Shown one piece after another: positions 24,201 through 31,830 of a stretch of DNA of 38,021 nt. Every line of letters begins with the position of its first letter. Positions within the stretch are counted from its first letter, which is position 1. Source of the DNA: Bacteroidales bacterium UBA1458 (lineage in GTDB: Bacteria > Bacteroidota > Bacteroidia > Bacteroidales > VadinHA17); NCBI GenBank assembly GCA_002325785.1, contig DCSU01000085.1:1233-39253 (forward strand), written 5' to 3'. The notes below the pieces were generated by a model, which made no database searches, was not told the DNA's origin, and worked only from the letters and a program-made list of their open reading frames with translations. The position numbers and the translations under genes are program-made.

Positions 24201-24316
24201 GCACCGTCCCCCTCCGTGGCGGAGGTGACTGTACCTGTAATGACTTTTGTCTGTGCCCACAGGGTGCTGGCACCCGCTAACACAAACAAAACAAAGAACA
24301 GAAATAGTTTCTTCAT
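21224..24316 (-). CDS. SusC/RagA-family TonB-dependent transporter
   Basis: A 1030-residue outer-membrane transporter. It has a signal peptide (MKKLFLFFVLFVLAGASTLWA), a carboxypeptidase-regulatory-like domain (about 24-100) and the SusC signature LNEVVVTALGIKREKR (104-119). The plug follows (IILRGLRSISSDNQALVVIDGV, LKGATAAALYGSNAANGAIIVSTKKG), then a 22-strand barrel ending FGVNLNIEF. With SusD it imports oligomers using TonB energy. The ATG at 24316 gives a proper signal peptide; an upstream start at 24352 would add 12 residues. No anti-sigma factor, hybrid two-component sensor or hydrolase is next to it, so control is unclear. The minus strand upstream shows only a poor -7 candidate (TACCTTGT, 24349-24356). 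Confidence 0.95.
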   Translation of the reverse strand: MKKLFLFFVLFVLAGASTLWAQTKVITGTVTSATEGDGAVPGVSVFVKGTTIATSTDVEGSYSLTVPEDAEILVFSFIGMKQQEVNISGRSVVNCVMESDVVGLNEVVVTALGIKREKREITYQTQKVDNSELAAAQPTRAGSALAGKVAGLQINVQDNSVNPTTQIILRGLRSISSDNQALVVIDGVIASLGAFDDLNPNDIADLSILKGATAAALYGSNAANGAIIVSTKKGQAGEKITIGLISSYTAEKVAYMPDFQTEYGTGWEGAYDAVENTNWGPRFDGTLRQIGPTWPDGTYQAVPYAPVKDNLLGFFNTGHNFNNTFYLSGSHETSKFYVSIGDQRATGIVPDDTYKRNTVRVNASKKVGNVELSLNSSFFKDETDVVGGSIGDQDLPLYWFLLNTSANIPLSRYANWQTDLYATPDGYYNAYYQNPYWAVGTNRDNQKSNRVNGNVQASWDPLNWLNVTARIGTNTLWSSGKDWRAAQSYDPDLQPSTAAVSSFVEDTESQSSEIIEDLLVTGTFEFSNFSLKAILGGANYNYIYRYSRIRADNLSIPGFYDISNGTGTPTVEADASQEVNFGFFGDFTLGYGDFVFLNFSGRNDWTSTLAKGNNNYFYPGVGISFVITDAIDALKNNNVLSFAKVTASNSTVYNDLSPYRINETYSKHEAFPYGPVNGFVLSSTTVDANIKKEKLNTTEIGLNVGLLQSRIMLDASYFMTTTTDLITNTTPSVSSGSTAFLTNIGKLQGKGIEVSLGGSIIKARDFIWDLSVNYSSSETIVREIYQGLDEVAVGTWAQYGVYAIVDMPYPQMKANTYVRDPQGRLVVDPATGYPRTNAALSALGRTTPKHIVGLNTSMKFFGIAVSTTIDYRTGHVFYAQGQDAMEFTGRSMASVSANRQDFVIPNSVIQTGENTYVPNTNIPVQNGRQSYWTDTYNDVKENYVIDATAFKIRELAVSYTLPSAILSKTPLQKVSVGFIARNLLTLLPAENAFSDPEFNNSTSNNNTIGVGGYFQMPPTRSFGVNLNIEF

Positions 24317-24440
24317 ATAACTTAGCTTTAGGTTTAAATTCAAGTGGGACAAGGTACGCGTATAATCTTTTTGTATTACAAACGGCCGGGGACCAACTTT
24401 ATTTCTTTATTAAGTCTGAAGCGAGCTTCATCCTTCCAAG

Positions 24441-24481
24441 AAAAAAAATAAAGCTGAACCCGCATTCGCGGGACAGCTTTT
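24441..24481 (-). terminator. Terminator downstream of tRNA-His
   Basis: Minus-strand hairpin with stem parts AGCTG/CAGCT and CCCGC/GCGGG around an ATTC loop and a small internal bulge. It is followed on the minus strand by a run rich in T (24441-24450). It should separate the tRNA transcript from the susC operon. Confidence 0.8.
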
Positions 24482-24489
24482 AATAACAG

Positions 24490-24563
24490 GGTGGAAGACC
24501 GGGTTCGAACCGGCGACCTCCAGATCCACAATCTGGCGCTCTAACCAACTGAGCTACAACCAC
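24490..24563 (-). tRNA. tRNA-His (anticodon GTG)
   Basis: The minus strand folds into a full cloverleaf: D-arm GCTC/GAGC, anticodon stem CCAGA/TCTGG with loop TTGTGGA (anticodon GTG), and T-arm GCCGG TTCGAAC CCGGT. A G at the -1 position (24564) and C73 are encoded, which is the identity signal for tRNA-His. CCA is not encoded. The acceptor stem GTGGTTG against CTTCCAC has two U-U mismatches, at pairs 5-68 and 6-67. Confidence 0.93.
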
Positions 24564-24620
24564 CGTTTTACGGAGTGCAAAGAAACAGCAAAAAACGCAT
24601 TTTACAAATTTTTATTTTTT

Positions 24621-24653
24621 TTTGTTTTCATTCTCCGGCAAGCGTTATCTTCG
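24621..24653 (+). promoter_or_regulatory. Possible promoter for the flippase gene
   Basis: TTTG (24621-24624) precedes TATCTTCG (24646-24653) by 21 bases; the -7 element has one mismatch to TAnnTTTG. It would give a leader of about 60 bases before the TTG start at 24721. Confidence 0.4.
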
Positions 24654-24720
24654 TCATGCCGAAACCAGCTGGTACAATTATTGAGGGTTGTAAGCGTTCC
24701 TGTCTCTATACCGGTAAATC

Positions 24721-26067
24721 TTGACAAGACTAAAGTTCATAGACAATATCTCGGGATTGCAGGCCGTACAGCTGCTCAGATTTGCCACCTTCCTCATTAT
24801 CAGTATCGTCTTTACAAAGAGCCACCTTTCAAGGGCACAGATAGGCAACTGGGAACTTTTTCTCTTCATCTCCAGCCTGCTTAGCTTCTTTTGGGTGTCA
24901 GGCATCATCCAGTCGCTCCTCACTCTCTATAGCCGCAACCGGACCTTCAGGGATTCCGGTGATACTGCCGGCCGCAAATCGCCCGAGCTCTTCAATGCCT
25001 TCCTGCTTATTACCTTCTTCAGTGTGCTGGTCTTCACAGTGGGCATACCGGTAAAATTCATTATCTCATCCTCACAGCAGCAGTCGGAGATACCTTATAC
25101 GGGCCTGCTTCTACTCTATATCCTGCTTAGTAACCCGGTGACACTGATTGAATATATATATCTCCTTAACAACAGGCCGCACCGCATCCTGCAGTATGGC
25201 ATCTACACCTACGGTGCTCAGCTGTTGTTTGTGCTGGCGCCGGTGGTGGCTGGATTTGATGAGAAGAGTGCTATCCTGGGTCTGTTTGCCATAACCGGGG
25301 TGAGATGGATCTGGCTTATCATCCTCCTGCGGCGCTATACATTAATAAAAGTATCATACGACTTCATCCGTGAGCACCTGAGGGTGGGCATGCCGCTGAT
25401 ACTCACCTTTCTCATCAGCGGATCGGCACAGTATCTTGACGGCATAATCATCTCAGCCCGCTACGCTGACCCGGGCGTCTTCGCCATGTACCGTTATGGG
25501 GCGAAGGAGTTTCCCCTGGTGCTGCTGCTGGCCAACGGCCTGAGCAACGCGCTTCTCCCTCAATTCAGTACCCGCGAAGGTATGCGCGATGCCCTGGTGA
25601 CTCTGAGACACAGGTCCGAAAGACTCATCAAGTACCTGTTCCCCATTATTATGGCCACCATGCTCGTGGCACGGTGGGTCTACCCGCGCCTGTTCACCCC
25701 GGAATTCACACGCAGTGCAGACGTCTTCATGATCTACCTGCTCCTTATCATACCACGGCTTGTCTTCCCCCAGACCATAGTGATAGGCCGCAGAAAAACG
25801 AGAGTGACACTCATTGTGGCAGCCGTTGAGATAGCAGTAAATATCCCGCTGAGCCTCCTGCTGATAAAGCCGTACGGGGTCGTAGGTGTTGCCCTTGCAA
25901 CATTTGTAGTCTACTTCCTGGAGAAGGGCTTCCTTATATATTATGTCTGGAAAAAAATGAAGATCAGGCCGGCAGAGTATATCCCTGTCACCCGATGGCT
26001 CATATGCTCCGCCCTTCTGCTGCTGCTGTTCGTGCTTATTGACCACCGCATCATTGACATCTACTAG
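24721..26067 (+). CDS. Polysaccharide/lipid-linked oligosaccharide flippase (MOP superfamily)
   Basis: A 448-residue inner-membrane protein with 12 or more hydrophobic helices. The layout and motifs match Wzx/MATE-like exporters: LLRFATFLIISIVFTKSHLSRAQIGNWELF at the start, GMPLILTFLISGSAQYLDGIIISARYADPGVFAMYRYGAKEFP in the middle, and IKPYGVVGVALATFVVYFLEKGFLIYY near the end. It probably flips lipid-linked sugars for surface polysaccharide. The start is TTG at 24721: an in-frame stop lies at 24715-24717 and no ATG is close inside, so TTG is the likeliest initiator. No glycosyltransferase genes are adjacent, so it stands alone. Confidence 0.83.
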   Translation: MTRLKFIDNISGLQAVQLLRFATFLIISIVFTKSHLSRAQIGNWELFLFISSLLSFFWVSGIIQSLLTLYSRNRTFRDSGDTAGRKSPELFNAFLLITFFSVLVFTVGIPVKFIISSSQQQSEIPYTGLLLLYILLSNPVTLIEYIYLLNNRPHRILQYGIYTYGAQLLFVLAPVVAGFDEKSAILGLFAITGVRWIWLIILLRRYTLIKVSYDFIREHLRVGMPLILTFLISGSAQYLDGIIISARYADPGVFAMYRYGAKEFPLVLLLANGLSNALLPQFSTREGMRDALVTLRHRSERLIKYLFPIIMATMLVARWVYPRLFTPEFTRSADVFMIYLLLIIPRLVFPQTIVIGRRKTRVTLIVAAVEIAVNIPLSLLLIKPYGVVGVALATFVVYFLEKGFLIYYVWKKMKIRPAEYIPVTRWLICSALLLLLFVLIDHRIIDIY

Positions 26068-26101
26068 GCAACTGCCGGATAACGCCACAGCCTCCACGGG
26101 T

Positions 26102-26132
26102 CTTTCACTGAAATCAAAAAGAACTATCTTTG
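26102..26132 (+). promoter_or_regulatory. Promoter for the aminotransferase operon
   Basis: A perfect TATCTTTG (26125-26132) with TTTC (26102-26105) 19 bases upstream, one mismatch from TTTG. It ends 25 bases before the ATG at 26158. Confidence 0.55.
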
Positions 26133-26157
26133 GGGCAACTAAACCAAGCCAGCGGTT

Positions 26158-27645
26158 ATGCCGGACAAAAAAACCCATACAGAGGCCTGTTTCAGTGCCT
26201 TCAGAAAGAATATTATTGGTGTCGACCAGGAATATTCTACCCCGTACGGCTTGAAAAAGATCATTTACTGCGACTGGATCGCCAGTGGAAGACTCTACGG
26301 ACCCATTGAACAGTTGATGGCCGGCACCTTCGGTCCGTTTGTCGGCAACACACACACCGAGACCTCTGAGACGGGCTCCAGGATGACATGGGCCTATCAC
26401 CATGCCCAGGAGATTATCAAGAAGCACGTCAATGCCGGTCCTGATGATGTCCTGATAGCGGCCGGTGCCGGCATGACTGCTGTGATAAACAAATTCCAGA
26501 GGATACTCGGACTAAAGGGGTGCAACTACCCTAAAACTGCACGTTGTCTCAGCGATAATGAGCGCCCGGTTGTATTCATAACTCATATCGAGCATCATTC
26601 AAACCAGACATCATGGTACGAAACCATGGCTGATGTAGTGATGATTGAGCCTGGCAGCGATCTTACTGTTGACCCTGACAATCTGCAGAAGGCGTTAGAC
26701 AAATACAGGGATAGGAAGTTCAAGATAGGATCATTTTCCGGATGTTCAAACGTAACGGGGGTCTTCACACCCTATCACCAGCTTGCCCGTATAATGCACG
26801 AGAACGGCGGCCTTTGCTTTGTTGACTTCGCGGCTTCGGCTCCCTATGTCGATATAGACATGCATCCTTCCGAAAGCATGGAGAAGCTTGACGCCATCTT
26901 CTTCTCACCCCACAAGTTTCTGGGCGGACCGGGGTCGTCCGGCATAATGGTCTTTGACAAATCGCTCTACAAGTCCACCGCCCCGGACCAGCCCGGCGGA
27001 GGAACGGTAGACTGGACCAACCCGTGGGGCGAATACAAGTATGTTGACAGCATTGAATCAAGGGAGGATGGCGGCACTCCGGGGTTCCTCCAGCTGATAA
27101 GGGCGGCGCTGGCTGTCAGGCTGAAGGAGATGATGGGAACGGAGATGATATGTGCCAGGGAGGAGGAGCTGGTGCAGAGGACCTTTGAAGGACTCCTGCC
27201 TCTGCCCGGGCTTCATATCCTCGCCCCGCAGCTGAGACACCGGCTTGGCGCCATCTCCTTCTATATAGACGGCATGCACTACAACCTGGTTGTAAAATTA
27301 CTCAGTGACCGTTACGGGATACAGGTACGTGGCGGATGTGCCTGCGCAGGTACCTACGGCCATTTCCTGCTTGATGTGACCTATGACCACAGCCATCGCA
27401 TCACCGAGATGATCAGCAGGGGAGACCTGTCTGAAAAGCCCGGATGGGTAAGGCTCTCATTGCACCCTACAATGACGGATGAGGAGATTGAGACGGTGAT
27501 ACGGGCCCTCAGAGAGATAATTGAGCATGCCGCTGAATGGAGCAGTGATTATACATATAACAGGAAGACTAACGAGTTCAGCCATAAAAACGAATCCGGC
27601 GAAGGCCGGGAGATAGTCAGGTCATGGTTTAACATTCATAGCTGA
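26158..27645 (+). CDS. Class V aminotransferase-fold PLP enzyme (cysteine-desulfurase-like)
   Basis: A 495-residue PLP enzyme. The cofactor lysine is in FFSPHKFLGGPGSSG (Lys253) and the Asp that pairs with the pyridine nitrogen is in FVDFAASAPYVDID (Asp223). THIEHHSNQTSW and GSFSGCSNVTGVFTPYHQLA are class V motifs. Late in the protein VRGGCACAGTYGHFLLDV carries cysteines where SufS-type desulfurases have their persulfide loop, so cysteine or selenocysteine lyase activity is possible. It is about 90 residues longer than SufS, and no suf genes are near, so a distinct substrate is also possible. It is followed after 5 bases by the GNAT-like gene. Confidence 0.82.
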   Translation: MPDKKTHTEACFSAFRKNIIGVDQEYSTPYGLKKIIYCDWIASGRLYGPIEQLMAGTFGPFVGNTHTETSETGSRMTWAYHHAQEIIKKHVNAGPDDVLIAAGAGMTAVINKFQRILGLKGCNYPKTARCLSDNERPVVFITHIEHHSNQTSWYETMADVVMIEPGSDLTVDPDNLQKALDKYRDRKFKIGSFSGCSNVTGVFTPYHQLARIMHENGGLCFVDFAASAPYVDIDMHPSESMEKLDAIFFSPHKFLGGPGSSGIMVFDKSLYKSTAPDQPGGGTVDWTNPWGEYKYVDSIESREDGGTPGFLQLIRAALAVRLKEMMGTEMICAREEELVQRTFEGLLPLPGLHILAPQLRHRLGAISFYIDGMHYNLVVKLLSDRYGIQVRGGCACAGTYGHFLLDVTYDHSHRITEMISRGDLSEKPGWVRLSLHPTMTDEEIETVIRALREIIEHAAEWSSDYTYNRKTNEFSHKNESGEGREIVRSWFNIHS

Positions 27646-27650
27646 AAGAG

Positions 27651-28859
27651 ATGAGAGTAACGGAAGTGACCACCAGGGAGCACAGGAAGGAATTTGTAGA
27701 TTTTCCCAGGAGACTCTATAAGGGAGATCCCTTCTGGGTGTGCCCGCTCGACAGCGAGGCTGAGGCTCTCTTTGACCCGGAGAAGAACTCCACTTTCAGG
27801 CATGGCGTGGCCACACGCTGGATCCTTACCGACAGCGGGGGCAAGACCATTGGAAGAGTGGCCGCCTTCATCGACGAGATACGCTCAAAAGCCAACAGAC
27901 AGCCTACGGGCGGATTCGGATTCTTTGAGGTCATAGAATCACGCGAGGCAGCATTCGTGCTCTTTGATACAGTCAGGGACTGGCTTTCGGCCAGAGGCAT
28001 GAAAGCAATGGACGGACCTATTAACTTCGGCGAGAATGACAACTACTGGGGGCTCCTCGTTGACGGATTCATGCAGCCCGGATTCGGCATGCCATATAAT
28101 AAAAAATATTACAGGCAGTATTTTGAGGATTACGGGTTTGTTACCTACTTTGAACAGTACAGTTATCATAAGAATGTTGCAGCCGTTGAGGTCTTCCCGG
28201 AACGCTTCAGGAAAATAGCCGAGTGGATCTCAAAAAGACCAGGCTACACTTACCGCCATTTTGAATATAAGAATAAGGATAAGTTTATTGCCGACATCGT
28301 TGAGATATACAACGCTACCTGGTCGGTTTTCAAGGAGGACTTCACCCCGCTTGACCCGGCAATGCTGAACAACACCCTCAGCCAGGCAAAGGCATTCCTT
28401 GATCCGGAACTGATATGGTTTGCATATCATAATGAGAAACCTGTGGCTTTCTTTATCCTTTTACCCGATCTCAACCAGATCATCCGGCACTTCAACGGCA
28501 GACTGAACCTCTGGAATATGATCAGGTTCGTCTGGTATAAACTGACTCACGAGATCACACGCGCCAGGGCACTGGTAGCCGGAGTGCACCCGTCATACCA
28601 GAACAGCGGGATAGAATCAGCCATTTTCCTGGAGATCTTCCATGTCTTCCGGCGAAAGAAGTTTTATAAGGAATTTGAACTCTCATGGGTGGGCGACTTT
28701 AACCCCAAGATGATCTCAATTTATGAGGCCATCGGGGCAATCAGGGCAAAGACCCATCTGACCATGAGATACATGATTGATAAAACCCTTCCCTTCAAAA
28801 TGTATAAGGATGAGATGGAGGAAAACAAGGCCGAACGGCAGGCAAAACTCAGGGAGTGA
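27651..28859 (+). CDS. GNAT-fold acetyltransferase-like protein (YghO-like)
   Basis: A 402-residue cytoplasmic protein resembling the YghO-like group of the GNAT superfamily. The N-terminal part has EFVDFPRRLYKGDPFWVCPL and GRVAAFIDEIRSKANRQPTGGFGFFEVIES. The middle has MDGPINFGENDNYWGLLVDGF. The C-terminal domain has ARALVAGVHPSYQNSGIESAIFLEIF, which resembles the acetyl-CoA loop region, and ELSWVGDFNPKMISIYEAIGA. Acceptor unknown. The 5-base gap to the PLP enzyme gene suggests that the two products act together, for instance on an amino group made by one and modified by the other, but that is a guess. Confidence 0.72.
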   Translation: MRVTEVTTREHRKEFVDFPRRLYKGDPFWVCPLDSEAEALFDPEKNSTFRHGVATRWILTDSGGKTIGRVAAFIDEIRSKANRQPTGGFGFFEVIESREAAFVLFDTVRDWLSARGMKAMDGPINFGENDNYWGLLVDGFMQPGFGMPYNKKYYRQYFEDYGFVTYFEQYSYHKNVAAVEVFPERFRKIAEWISKRPGYTYRHFEYKNKDKFIADIVEIYNATWSVFKEDFTPLDPAMLNNTLSQAKAFLDPELIWFAYHNEKPVAFFILLPDLNQIIRHFNGRLNLWNMIRFVWYKLTHEITRARALVAGVHPSYQNSGIESAIFLEIFHVFRRKKFYKEFELSWVGDFNPKMISIYEAIGAIRAKTHLTMRYMIDKTLPFKMYKDEMEENKAERQAKLRE

Positions 28860-28873
28860 AATTTTTTTACTCC
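28853..28873 (+). terminator. Possible weak terminator after the GNAT-like gene
   Basis: GGAGTGAAA and TTTTACTCC can pair (with one G-T) around a three-base T loop, overlapping the stop codon. A T-rich stretch follows. The stem is AT-rich, so the call is weak. Confidence 0.35.
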
Positions 28874-28877
28874 AGCT

Positions 28878-28908
28878 TTTGTATTTTTCTTATTGTTCAT
28901 TATCTTTG
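28878..28908 (+). promoter_or_regulatory. Near-ideal Bacteroidota promoter for rpmE
   Basis: TTTG (28878-28881), a spacer of exactly 19 bases and TATCTTTG (28901-28908). Both elements are perfect to consensus, as expected for a highly expressed ribosomal protein gene. The leader would be about 45 bases. Confidence 0.8.
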
Positions 28909-28911
28909 CAC

Positions 28912-28927
28912 TCCCTTGGAAAAGGGA
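28912..28927 (+). promoter_or_regulatory. Hairpin at the start of the rpmE leader
   Basis: TCCCTT (28912-28917) pairs with AAGGGA (28922-28927) across a GGAA tetraloop. It would sit at the very 5' end of the mRNA and is followed by TTTTTAAAA. It may stabilise the mRNA or regulate L31. Confidence 0.4.
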
Positions 28928-28958
28928 TTTTTAAAACAGTAACAAATTATATCAGAAG

Positions 28959-29225
28959 ATGAAAGAAGGTATACACCCGAACAATTACAGGATGGTTGTA
29001 TTTCAGGATATGTCAAACGGCACGTCATTTATCACACGTTCAACAGCCTCGTCGCGTGACACCATCAAATGGGAGGACGGAAATGAGTATCCGCTCATCA
29101 AGCTTGAGATATCAAACACATCACATCCTTTCTATACCGGCAAGATGAAGCTTGTTGACACTGCCGGAAGGGTAGACAAGTATATGAACCGTTACAAGAA
29201 TCACATTGACAAGAAAGCGAAGTAG
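28959..29225 (+). CDS. rpmE2: Ribosomal protein bL31, type B
   Basis: An 88-residue large-subunit ribosomal protein. MKEGIHPNNYRMVVFQDMSN and the closing VDKYMNRYKNHIDKK are typical of L31. It has no cysteines, so it is the zinc-free (type B, C-minus) form. In organisms with both forms this version replaces the zinc-binding one under zinc shortage; in many Bacteroidota it is the only one. It is a single-gene unit with a strong promoter and its own terminator 16 bases after the stop. Confidence 0.95.
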   Translation: MKEGIHPNNYRMVVFQDMSNGTSFITRSTASSRDTIKWEDGNEYPLIKLEISNTSHPFYTGKMKLVDTAGRVDKYMNRYKNHIDKKAK

Positions 29226-29241
29226 GGTTACATACACATGG

Positions 29242-29272
29242 AAGCTGCCTTAAACAAGGCAGCTTTTTTTTT
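29242..29272 (+). terminator. Rho-independent terminator of rpmE
   Basis: A perfect ten-base stem AAGCTGCCTT (29242-29251) and AAGGCAGCTT (29256-29265) with an AAAC loop and a run of nine T. Confidence 0.92.
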
Positions 29273-29328
29273 GTTATCAGGGCAGACCTCTCCATGCGGT
29301 AGCAAGAAGGGGGTAAGATATATTTAAC

Positions 29329-29336
29329 TAAATTTG
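29329..29336 (+). promoter_or_regulatory. -7 element upstream of lon
   Basis: TAAATTTG matches TAnnTTTG and ends 16 bases before the lon ATG. No -33 TTG is seen at normal spacing. No heat-shock inverted repeat is visible. Confidence 0.5.
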
Positions 29337-29352
29337 CACAGTTTGACTTATT

Positions 29353-31815
29353 ATGGAGAAAAAGGTTTTCAGGAAGTGGGATAGTCTGGGTTTTCAGGAG
29401 CTGGTTGACGAGGGGAGGGAGATAATACCCATTCTTTCTGATGGTGATGACCAGGAGCTGGCGGAGGTTGAGATACCGGGCAGTGTGCCGTTGCTGCCGC
29501 TACGCAATACGGTGCTCTTCCCGGGGGTGGTCATACCCATCGCCGTTGGCCGCTCCAAGTCGGTGCAGCTCGTGCGCGAGGCCTATCGCGGCGATAAGCT
29601 CGTTGCCGCTGTGGCACAGCTTGATGCAGAGGTGGAGGATCCGCAGATACGTGACCTGAACGTGGTAGGTACCCTTGGACAGGTGGTGAAGCTGCTGGAG
29701 ATGCCTGACGGAACAACTACCGCAATAATACAGGGACGCAGACGCATCTCGGTGGTCAATGTACTGCAGACTTCACCCTACATGGCGGCACAGGTGAAGG
29801 CAATTCCTGAAGCAAGGGGCGGTGAAGACGAGAAGGACTTCGATATAATCATAGGCTCACTCAAGGATCTCTCCGTCAAAATAGTAAAGCTGAACCCAAA
29901 TATCAATCCCGAAGCCTCATTTGCGGTTAAGAATATCGAAAACAGCACCTACCTGATCAATTACATCTGTGCCAACACCGAGATCAATGTCAACGACAAG
30001 CAGAAGCTGCTGGAGGCGACAACCCTCCGTGAGCGCGGAATGAGGCTGCTGGAACATCTTGTGCGTGAGATACAGCTCCTGGAGCTGAAAAACGAGTTGC
30101 AGTCGAAGGTCAAGTACGAGATAGACCAGCAACAGCGAGAGTTTCTCCTGCATCAGCAGATGAAGACCATCCAGAATGAACTGGGCGGCAATCCTGTTGA
30201 GAAGGAGGTGGAGGAGTACCGTCTCAGGGCTGAGAAGAAACTGTGGAATGAAGAGGTGGCGAAGGTCTTTGCCCGTGAGCTCGACAAGCTGGCACGCCTT
30301 AATCCTGCCGCCGCTGAATACTCGGTGCAGGTGAATTACATCCAGACCCTCCTGGAGCTGCCCTGGAATGAGTACACCACTGACAACCTTGACCTCAGGA
30401 ACGCCCAGCGTGTCCTTGATGAAGACCACTACGGACTGGAGGAGGTTAAGGAGAGGATACTTGAGCACCTTGCGGTACTGAAGCTGAAGGGCGACCTTAA
30501 GTCGCCCATACTGTGCCTCTACGGCCCTCCCGGGGTTGGAAAGACCTCGCTGGGCAAATCCGTTGCACGCGCCCTTGACCGCAAGTATGCACGGATGTCT
30601 CTCGGAGGACTTCATGACGAGGCGGAGATAAGAGGCCACCGGAAGACATACATAGGTGCTATGCCCGGTAGGGTGGTGCAGAACATACGCCGTGCAGGCT
30701 CATCAAACCCGGTCTTCATCCTTGACGAGATAGACAAGGTGGGACAGGATTTCAGGGGTGACCCTTCCTCGGCACTTCTTGAGGTGCTTGACCCGGAGCA
30801 AAACACACACTTTTATGACAATTTCCTTGAACTGGAGTTTGACCTCTCCAAGGTACTGTTCATAGCTACTGCCAATACCCTTGCCACGGTCAGTCCTGCC
30901 CTCCGCGACAGGATGGAGCTGATAGAGATTACGGGATACCTGGTTGAGGAGAAGAGGGAGATAGCCGTCAGGCATCTCATTCCTAAACAGCTTGAGGCCC
31001 ATGGTGTTACTGCTGACCAGTTCAGATTGTCAGGCGAGGTTATTGAAGATGTTATTCAGAAGTACACCCGTGAGTCGGGCGTCAGGGAGCTTGACAAGCG
31101 CATAGCAAAGCTGGTCAGGTTCCGTGCACGTGAGATAGCCTTCAACAACACCCCTGAAGCTGATGTGACACGTGAAAAGGTGGCGGAGATACTCGGCCCT
31201 CCGAAATACCTTAAAGACATCTATGACGGCAATGACCAGGCCGGTGTTGTCACCGGACTGGCGTGGACAGCCACCGGCGGTGAGATACTTTTTGTGGAGA
31301 CCAGCCTTAGCAGGGGCAAAGGCAATCTGACCCTCACCGGTAACCTCGGCGATGTAATGAAGGAATCAGCAGTTATAGCCCTTGAATACCTGAAAGCGCA
31401 TGCCTCCATGCTTAGCCTGCCTGAGACATTCTCCGAAAAATGGAATATACATATCCATGTTCCCGAAGGGGCCATACCCAAGGACGGACCGTCGGCAGGA
31501 ATCACTATGGCCGTATCCGTTGCCTCCGCATTCACCCAGCGAAAGGTCAAAAAGTATGTGGCCATGACGGGAGAGATTACACTGAGGGGAAAGGTGCTTC
31601 CCGTGGGCGGCATAAAAGAGAAGATACTGGCTGCAAAACGTGCTGGCATAAAGGAGATCGTGCTCTCTGACCTGAACCGCAAGGATGTTGAGGAAATAAA
31701 GGATAAATATGTCCGCGGACTGAAGTTCAGGTATGTTGACACCATCATGGATGTGCTTGAACATGTGCTGCTTCGGCAGAAGGTCGCCAACGCCAGAAAT
31801 ATTCAATTTGACTAA
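29353..31815 (+). CDS. lon: ATP-dependent protease Lon
   Basis: An 820-residue cytoplasmic AAA+ serine protease that degrades misfolded and regulatory proteins. It has the Lon N-terminal substrate domain (about 45-250, starting VPLLPLRNTVLFPGVVIPI) and a coiled-coil linker (about 255-350). The AAA+ module has Walker A GPPGVGKT (391-398) and Walker B FILDEID. The C-terminal protease domain has Ser714 in PKDGPSAGIT and Lys755 in PVGGIKEKI as the catalytic dyad. Length and order are those of standard LonA. The coaD gene follows after 15 bases and may be co-transcribed. Confidence 0.98.
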   Translation: MEKKVFRKWDSLGFQELVDEGREIIPILSDGDDQELAEVEIPGSVPLLPLRNTVLFPGVVIPIAVGRSKSVQLVREAYRGDKLVAAVAQLDAEVEDPQIRDLNVVGTLGQVVKLLEMPDGTTTAIIQGRRRISVVNVLQTSPYMAAQVKAIPEARGGEDEKDFDIIIGSLKDLSVKIVKLNPNINPEASFAVKNIENSTYLINYICANTEINVNDKQKLLEATTLRERGMRLLEHLVREIQLLELKNELQSKVKYEIDQQQREFLLHQQMKTIQNELGGNPVEKEVEEYRLRAEKKLWNEEVAKVFARELDKLARLNPAAAEYSVQVNYIQTLLELPWNEYTTDNLDLRNAQRVLDEDHYGLEEVKERILEHLAVLKLKGDLKSPILCLYGPPGVGKTSLGKSVARALDRKYARMSLGGLHDEAEIRGHRKTYIGAMPGRVVQNIRRAGSSNPVFILDEIDKVGQDFRGDPSSALLEVLDPEQNTHFYDNFLELEFDLSKVLFIATANTLATVSPALRDRMELIEITGYLVEEKREIAVRHLIPKQLEAHGVTADQFRLSGEVIEDVIQKYTRESGVRELDKRIAKLVRFRAREIAFNNTPEADVTREKVAEILGPPKYLKDIYDGNDQAGVVTGLAWTATGGEILFVETSLSRGKGNLTLTGNLGDVMKESAVIALEYLKAHASMLSLPETFSEKWNIHIHVPEGAIPKDGPSAGITMAVSVASAFTQRKVKKYVAMTGEITLRGKVLPVGGIKEKILAAKRAGIKEIVLSDLNRKDVEEIKDKYVRGLKFRYVDTIMDVLEHVLLRQKVANARNIQFD

Positions 31816-31830
31816 CAGATATCACAAATC

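Noticed and set aside
24656..24724. A 22-codon frame (MPKPAGTI...) ending on the TTG start of the flippase, as a possible coupled leader peptide
   Set aside because: Its ATG lies only 2 bases after the predicted -7 element, so the transcript would start inside it. A one-base frameshift giving an ATG start for the flippase was also considered, but the TTG start already gives a normal N-terminus.
25453..26427. Long minus-strand open frame (324 codons) across the flippase and aminotransferase genes
   Set aside because: No protein family signature; it is antisense to two genes with clear motifs.
29329..29352. Heat-shock (CIRCE-like) control element before lon
   Set aside because: No inverted repeat of the CIRCE type is present; only a -7 element is seen.
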